Source: Chitinophaga niabensis (lineage in GTDB: Bacteria > Bacteroidota > Bacteroidia > Chitinophagales > Chitinophagaceae). Taken from it: 64,000 nt of DNA. How positions within the stretch are numbered: position 1 is the first letter of the stretch; every line of letters begins with the position of its first letter. The position numbers and the translations under genes are program-made. Under the pieces are notes generated by a model. That model was not told the origin of the DNA, made no database searches, and saw only the letters and a program-made list of their open reading frames with translations. Below are positions 60,587-64,000 of this stretch, piece after piece. The DNA is taken from assembly GCA_017849435.1 (NCBI GenBank), contig JAFIGY010000020.1, positions 183,425 to 247,424 of the forward strand, in the 5' to 3' direction.

Positions 60587-60729
60587 CAATTACGAATTAC
60601 GAAATTGAAACGGGATAACGAATATCATTTTCGTAATTTTGGTATCTGAGAAAAAGAGTAATGGCATCTTTAAAATCCGCTGTCTGTAATCCATCATTCG
60701 TAATTCGTAATTGATAATTCGTAATTAAT
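60587..60729. repeat. Inverted-repeat element with ATTCGTAAT motifs
   Basis: CAATTACGAATTACGAA (60587-60603) and TTCGTAATTCGTAATTG (60697-60713) are perfect 17-bp inverted copies separated by 93 bp. A further ATTCGTAATT copy follows at 60717-60726. The element spans nearly the whole gap between ggt and the DinB gene. A similar ATTCGTAATTC lies upstream of the MG2/TonB-plug gene near 5353, so it may be a dispersed repeat. Confidence 0.7.
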
Positions 60730-61263
60730 ATGCTTGCATCACTTTATCTCGATAGCGTAAAAGCCCGCCTCCTCTCCTACAAGAGCCTCGCGGAAAAAAC
60801 TTTTGCACAGCTCAATGATGAGCAGCTGCACTGGCAGCCCGCCGGAGAACCGAATAACATTTATATCATCGTCAAACATATGAGCGGCAACATGCTCTCC
60901 CGCTTCACCGATTTCCTTACCAGCGACGGAGAAAAACCCTGGCGGGAAAGGGACGCCGAATTTGTGGACGATCAGCCCGGGGGCACGAAAGCGCAGTTGT
61001 TGGAAAAATGGGAAAAAGGATGGGACGCGTTGATCAAAGCGCTGGATGAATTGAAAGAGGAAGATCTTGCTAAAACCGTCTACATCCGTACCGAAGCGCA
61101 CAGCGTTATAGACGCCATCAACCGGCAACTGGCGCATTACCCGTATCATGTGGGACAGATCGTATATCTCGGCAAAATTATGAAAGAAGAAAACTGGCAA
61201 AGCCTTTCCATTCCCAAAGGAGGCACACAACAATTCAATCAGCAAAAAGCATCCGGTAAATGA
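60730..61263 (+). CDS. DinB-superfamily (DUF1572-like) protein
   Basis: The 177-residue helical-bundle protein shows the DinB/DUF1572 pattern: LYLDSVKARLLSYKSLAEKTFAQLNDEQLHW, YIIVKHMSGNMLSRFTDF (a metal His) and LAHYPYHVGQIVYLGKIM (two metal His). These His residues fit the usual three-His metal site. Related proteins act as thiol-dependent S-transferases, but the substrate here is unknown. It overlaps the next gene by 4 bp (ATGA) and starts a four-gene operon. Confidence 0.88.
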   Translation: MLASLYLDSVKARLLSYKSLAEKTFAQLNDEQLHWQPAGEPNNIYIIVKHMSGNMLSRFTDFLTSDGEKPWRERDAEFVDDQPGGTKAQLLEKWEKGWDALIKALDELKEEDLAKTVYIRTEAHSVIDAINRQLAHYPYHVGQIVYLGKIMKEENWQSLSIPKGGTQQFNQQKASGK

Positions 61264-61673
61264 GATATTTTCTGTTCCTGTGCCTGTGCACCGCCCTTGC
61301 ATCTTGTGGCAGCGGCAAAGCGAATGCCTTGTTACAACATAAAAAATGGAAGGTATACGATGTGACCGCTCCTCCCGGCGACCCCTACAACCTCGTGCAG
61401 ATCACGCAGGCAAAGGATCTGAAAGACGGGTATTACAGCGATGTTTTCTACCAGTTTCTTGACAACGGCCTGTTCATCGCCACTATAGCCGGGAAACCGG
61501 ACTCCGGCAGGTACGAGCTGCTCAGCAACGGCAAGGTTATCTCCGTTACGGCTTCCGGCGGTTCGCGGAAAGCGGAACACCTGGTGGAAGTTACCCGACT
61601 GAACGAAAATGAATTTGATATGAAAGTACTCTCCGGCGATTATCATTTCATCCTTCATACGAGAAAGCAATAA
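61260..61673 (+). CDS. Putative lipoprotein, unknown
   Basis: The 137-residue product has a lipoprotein signal (RYFLFLCLCTALASCGSG, lipobox ending Cys16). The mature domain is beta-rich (HKKWKVYDVTAPPGDPYNLVQITQ, GRYELLSNGKVISVTA) and resembles small lipocalin-like lipoproteins, without a firm family match. It is translationally coupled to the DinB gene and is 1 bp before the aminotransferase-like gene. Confidence 0.78.
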   Translation: MRYFLFLCLCTALASCGSGKANALLQHKKWKVYDVTAPPGDPYNLVQITQAKDLKDGYYSDVFYQFLDNGLFIATIAGKPDSGRYELLSNGKVISVTASGGSRKAEHLVEVTRLNENEFDMKVLSGDYHFILHTRKQ

Positions 61674-61674
61674 C

Positions 61675-62733
61675 ATGGTGCAGATCACCGATACCACACC
61701 CGGAAGGACCGTGCTGGTGGATGGCCGTACCTGTCTTTTTTTCTCCGGCTTTTCCTACCTCGGCATGCATGTATCCCACTCTTTCAGGGATCTGCTGGCT
61801 GCGGGCACCGGCCGGTTCGGCAGCGTATATCCTTCCTCCCGCATTTCCAACCTGCAATTACGGCTATACGAAGAAATGGAGCATGCCGCGGCAGCACTGG
61901 TACGGCAACAAGCCTCCATCTGTTTCTCCTCCGGTTACCTGGCGGCACAGGCCGCTATAACGTACGCGGATACACGGGGCGAGGTATTGTTCGCACCGGC
62001 AGTGCACCCGGCACTGAGGTATCCCGGCGCTTCCGTACCGCAGGGGGATTGGAACGACTGGCTGGCGGCCATTGTGGATATGGTGAATAAAGGCGCGGAT
62101 AACCAGTATGTGATCGTATCCGATGCGGTGAACCCGCTCACTTCCGCCATTAACGACTTTGCTCCTTTGCAGGCGATTGATAAAAAAGTGCTGGTGCTGA
62201 TCGATGATTCCCATGGCATAGGGCTGCTGGGCGACAATGGAGAAGGAATCGTGCATACCCTTCCGGAAAGCCCGGCATTGCACTACCTGCTCACAGCCTC
62301 TCTGGCCAAGGCTTTCAGCCTTGAAGGCGGCATCGTTGCAGGGCATGCATCTGATGTGGCCGCCATCCGGAGGCTTCCTCTTTTCACCGCCAGTACGCCG
62401 ATGGTACCCGCCAATGCTTATGCCTTCCTGCATGCTGCAGGCGCTTTTGCGACCGCACGCAAACGGCTCAGGGACCTTATCCTCGAATTTAAAAGACTGA
62501 CGGCCGGTACAACAGGCATTCACCATCCGCATGATCTGCCCGTGTTTGTACTGGAAGACAAGAAAGAAAACGTATATTCTTACCTGTTATCCCGCGATAC
62601 GCTCATCTCATCTTTCGCCTATCCGGATCCGCACGGCCATAAGATACACCGTGTGATCCTCTCGGCCCTGCATACCAAAAACGATCTGCATATACTGGCA
62701 GAACAACTCGCATCATTCTACCCATCCGTTTAA
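61675..62733 (+). CDS. AONS/KBL-like PLP-dependent acyltransferase or aminotransferase
   Basis: The 352-residue protein belongs to the alpha-oxoamine synthase-like group of fold-I PLP enzymes. Motifs are CLFFSGFSYLGMHVS, FGSVYPSSRISNLQLRLYEEME, the PLP region KVLVLIDDSHGIGLLGDNGEG, and the Lys-bearing TASLAKAFSLEGGIVAG, then PLFTASTPMVPANAYA. These resemble 8-amino-7-oxononanoate synthase and 2-amino-3-ketobutyrate CoA ligase. No biotin genes are nearby, so the reaction is open. It is tightly packed between a lipoprotein gene and a TraB gene. Confidence 0.85.
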   Translation: MVQITDTTPGRTVLVDGRTCLFFSGFSYLGMHVSHSFRDLLAAGTGRFGSVYPSSRISNLQLRLYEEMEHAAAALVRQQASICFSSGYLAAQAAITYADTRGEVLFAPAVHPALRYPGASVPQGDWNDWLAAIVDMVNKGADNQYVIVSDAVNPLTSAINDFAPLQAIDKKVLVLIDDSHGIGLLGDNGEGIVHTLPESPALHYLLTASLAKAFSLEGGIVAGHASDVAAIRRLPLFTASTPMVPANAYAFLHAAGAFATARKRLRDLILEFKRLTAGTTGIHHPHDLPVFVLEDKKENVYSYLLSRDTLISSFAYPDPHGHKIHRVILSALHTKNDLHILAEQLASFYPSV

Positions 62734-62734
62734 C

Positions 62735-63598
62735 ATGAAAAAACTCGCTATTTCCCTGCTGCTGAGCTGCCTGTTGATCCCGGCCATGGCACAGCATTCG
62801 CTGCTCTACAAGATATCCGGCAAAGGACTGAAGCAGCCTTCCTATCTGTATGGTACCATCCATCTTATTTGTCCGCAGGACTTCTTCATCGGCAAACAGC
62901 TGAAACAGGTATTCACTGCTGCCAAAACCCTTTACCTCGAAATGGACATGGACGACCCGAAAGTAATGATGGCAGTAATGCTGGCTTTGCAGGAACAGAA
63001 GGCCGGTTATTCCTTTGAGAAGCTCTTCAAACCGGAGGATTATCAAAAACTCTCCCGGTATTTTAAAGACAGTCTGGGTATGAGTCTTGCCAATTTCGAT
63101 AAAATGAAGCCGATGGTGGTACAGATGACCATCGCGCAAAGGGCGCTCACCTGCCCCATCCCCTCTTCTTACGAGCAAACCTTCGTGAACATGGCCAAAG
63201 AACAGCACAAGCCCATAGAAGGACTTGAAAAACCGGAAGAGCAGATCGCCATCTTCGATGCCATACCGGACAGTGCGGAAGTACGCTGGATCATGGAATC
63301 CATCAATGACATGCAGAAACAAAAAACACAGTTCGCCCACATTGTAGCTGCTTACAAGCAACAGGATATCACTGCAATACATGCCATCATGAAAGAATCT
63401 CCCGAAACGGCCGGTTTTGAAGATGAGATGGTCTACAACCGGAACCGCAAATGGATTCCGCTGATAGAAAAGGCTATACAGAAGGAGGCCACCCTCATTG
63501 CCTTCGGCGCCATGCATCTCGGCGGGAACAAAGGCGTGGTGGCCCTTCTCCGGAAACAGGGATACAAGGTGGAGCCCGTCCCTAATAAACAGGATTGA
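62735..63598 (+). CDS. TraB/GumN family protein
   Basis: The 287-residue product has a signal peptide (KKLAISLLLSCLLIPAMA). The TraB/GumN core motifs are SYLYGTIHLICPQDFF near the N-terminus, YLEMDMDDP and the C-terminal TLIAFGAMHLGGNKGVVALLRKQGYKVEPV. These carry the two conserved GxxH elements of this family, thought to be hydrolytic or metal-binding. Function unknown; probably periplasmic. It starts 1 bp after the aminotransferase-like stop. Confidence 0.9.
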   Translation: MKKLAISLLLSCLLIPAMAQHSLLYKISGKGLKQPSYLYGTIHLICPQDFFIGKQLKQVFTAAKTLYLEMDMDDPKVMMAVMLALQEQKAGYSFEKLFKPEDYQKLSRYFKDSLGMSLANFDKMKPMVVQMTIAQRALTCPIPSSYEQTFVNMAKEQHKPIEGLEKPEEQIAIFDAIPDSAEVRWIMESINDMQKQKTQFAHIVAAYKQQDITAIHAIMKESPETAGFEDEMVYNRNRKWIPLIEKAIQKEATLIAFGAMHLGGNKGVVALLRKQGYKVEPVPNKQD

Positions 63599-63652
63599 TC
63601 CATCCAAAAGACCATTTGGTGTAACAAATTACCCTGTCCCTGACGGCCGTCC

Positions 63653-63660
63653 TATGTTTG
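63653..63660 (+). promoter_or_regulatory. Possible -7 element of the last TonB receptor
   Basis: TATGTTTG matches TAnnTTTG, 22 bp before ATG 63683. A -33 match at the right distance is lacking. Confidence 0.4.
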
Positions 63661-63682
63661 CTGTATCAAAATCAGGATATAC

Positions 63683-64000
63683 ATGCAAACGCTTTTTACA
63701 TCTCTCCTTTCCGCCTCCATACTGGCTTTTTCTGTTTCCACCCAGGCACAGCAGCAGCCTAAAAAAGATACGCTCCCCGCTTCCGTGAAGCAGCTGAAGG
63801 AGGTGAGCGTTACCGCCACCACACCGCCCATCACCATGCAGGGGAACACGATGGTGGTGAATGTAGGAAAAACAGCCACCGCCGCAGGCTCTACCGCCTG
63901 GGAAGTGTTGCAGAAGGCCCCCGGCGTGCTGGTGGACAATACAGACAATCTCCAGCTGAACGGAAAATCCGTGACGGTGTATATTGACGGACGTCCCAGC
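63683..64000 (+). CDS. TonB-dependent receptor, N-terminal part (3' end outside window)
   Basis: The frame runs from ATG 63683 off the right edge (106 residues). It has a signal peptide (QTLFTSLLSASILAFSVSTQA). A plug-like start follows (VKQLKEVSVTATTPPITMQGNTMVVNVGKT, TAWEVLQKAPGVLVDNTDNLQLNGKSVTVYIDGRPS) typical of OMP_b-brl TonB-dependent receptors. It lacks the N-terminal carboxypeptidase-regulatory-like domain seen in the receptor at 14281-16890. The barrel is not in the window. Confidence 0.88.
   Translation, partial: MQTLFTSLLSASILAFSVSTQAQQQPKKDTLPASVKQLKEVSVTATTPPITMQGNTMVVNVGKTATAAGSTAWEVLQKAPGVLVDNTDNLQLNGKSVTVYIDGRPS

Noticed and set aside
60695-60729. CRISPR-like short repeats
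   Set aside because: Only three short ATTCGTAATT copies without regular spacers; better described as an inverted-repeat element.

Overview
The window looks like a chromosomal segment of a Bacteroidota bacterium, most probably a Chitinophaga-like member of the Chitinophagaceae. This is inferred from four things: several TonB-dependent receptors and MG2-domain surface proteins, a fused CcoN/CcoO cbb3 oxidase, many putative lipoproteins and signal peptides, and promoter-like TTTG-N19-21-TAnnTTTG elements typical of the phylum. Base composition is roughly balanced, except for a clearly AT-richer block near 27.5-28.95 kb. No rRNA, insertion sequence, prophage or CRISPR array was seen. The left edge cuts a catalase gene and the right edge cuts a TonB-dependent receptor gene.

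Layout. 1-13 kb: catalase 3' part, a small double-glycine leader peptide gene, secreted or outer-membrane proteins, an STN-domain protein with LA_2272-type surface repeats, a BaiN/HI0933-type flavoprotein, an MG2/TonB-plug protein, a TPR sensor histidine kinase and an unrecognised 403-residue protein with a possible attenuator. 13-27 kb: tRNA-His, a DUF445 protein, a TonB-dependent receptor, a second MG2 protein, a Cys-rich lipoprotein, pcm, phosphoglucomutase, a DUF2279-type protein, a phosphoribosyltransferase and an HdrC/HdrB-like Fe-S protein pair. 27.2-29 kb: tRNA-Gly followed by an AT-rich three-gene cassette (RelE/HigB-like toxin, XRE antitoxin, SecB-like chaperone) that looks like a toxin-antitoxin-chaperone (TAC) module. 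29-40 kb: a long minus-strand cluster ccoI-ccoS-ccoNO-ccoQ-ccoP-ccoG-ccoH-safE-hemN, ending in an alpha/beta hydrolase.

40-48 kb is a plus-strand housekeeping block: miaB, a receiver-less sigma-54 activator, lptE, an acidic conserved protein, secG, mltG, a YihY/BrkB membrane protein and a thioredoxin-like protein. 48-56 kb (minus strand) holds an Oar-like TonB receptor, a lipoprotein with a glutamine-amidotransferase-like domain, an M14 carboxypeptidase and a small secreted protein. 56-64 kb holds a MacB/FtsX-type ABC permease with a sigma-54 promoter and tandem upstream palindromes, a divergent gamma-glutamyltransferase, a 17-bp inverted-repeat element, a compact DinB/lipoprotein/AONS-like/TraB operon, and the start of another TonB receptor.

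The most notable items are the TAC-like cassette, the sigma-54 promoter with two palindromes exactly two helical turns apart, the double-glycine leader peptide and the possible attenuator at 13.1 kb. Functional calls rest on motif recognition by eye; no database search was possible.
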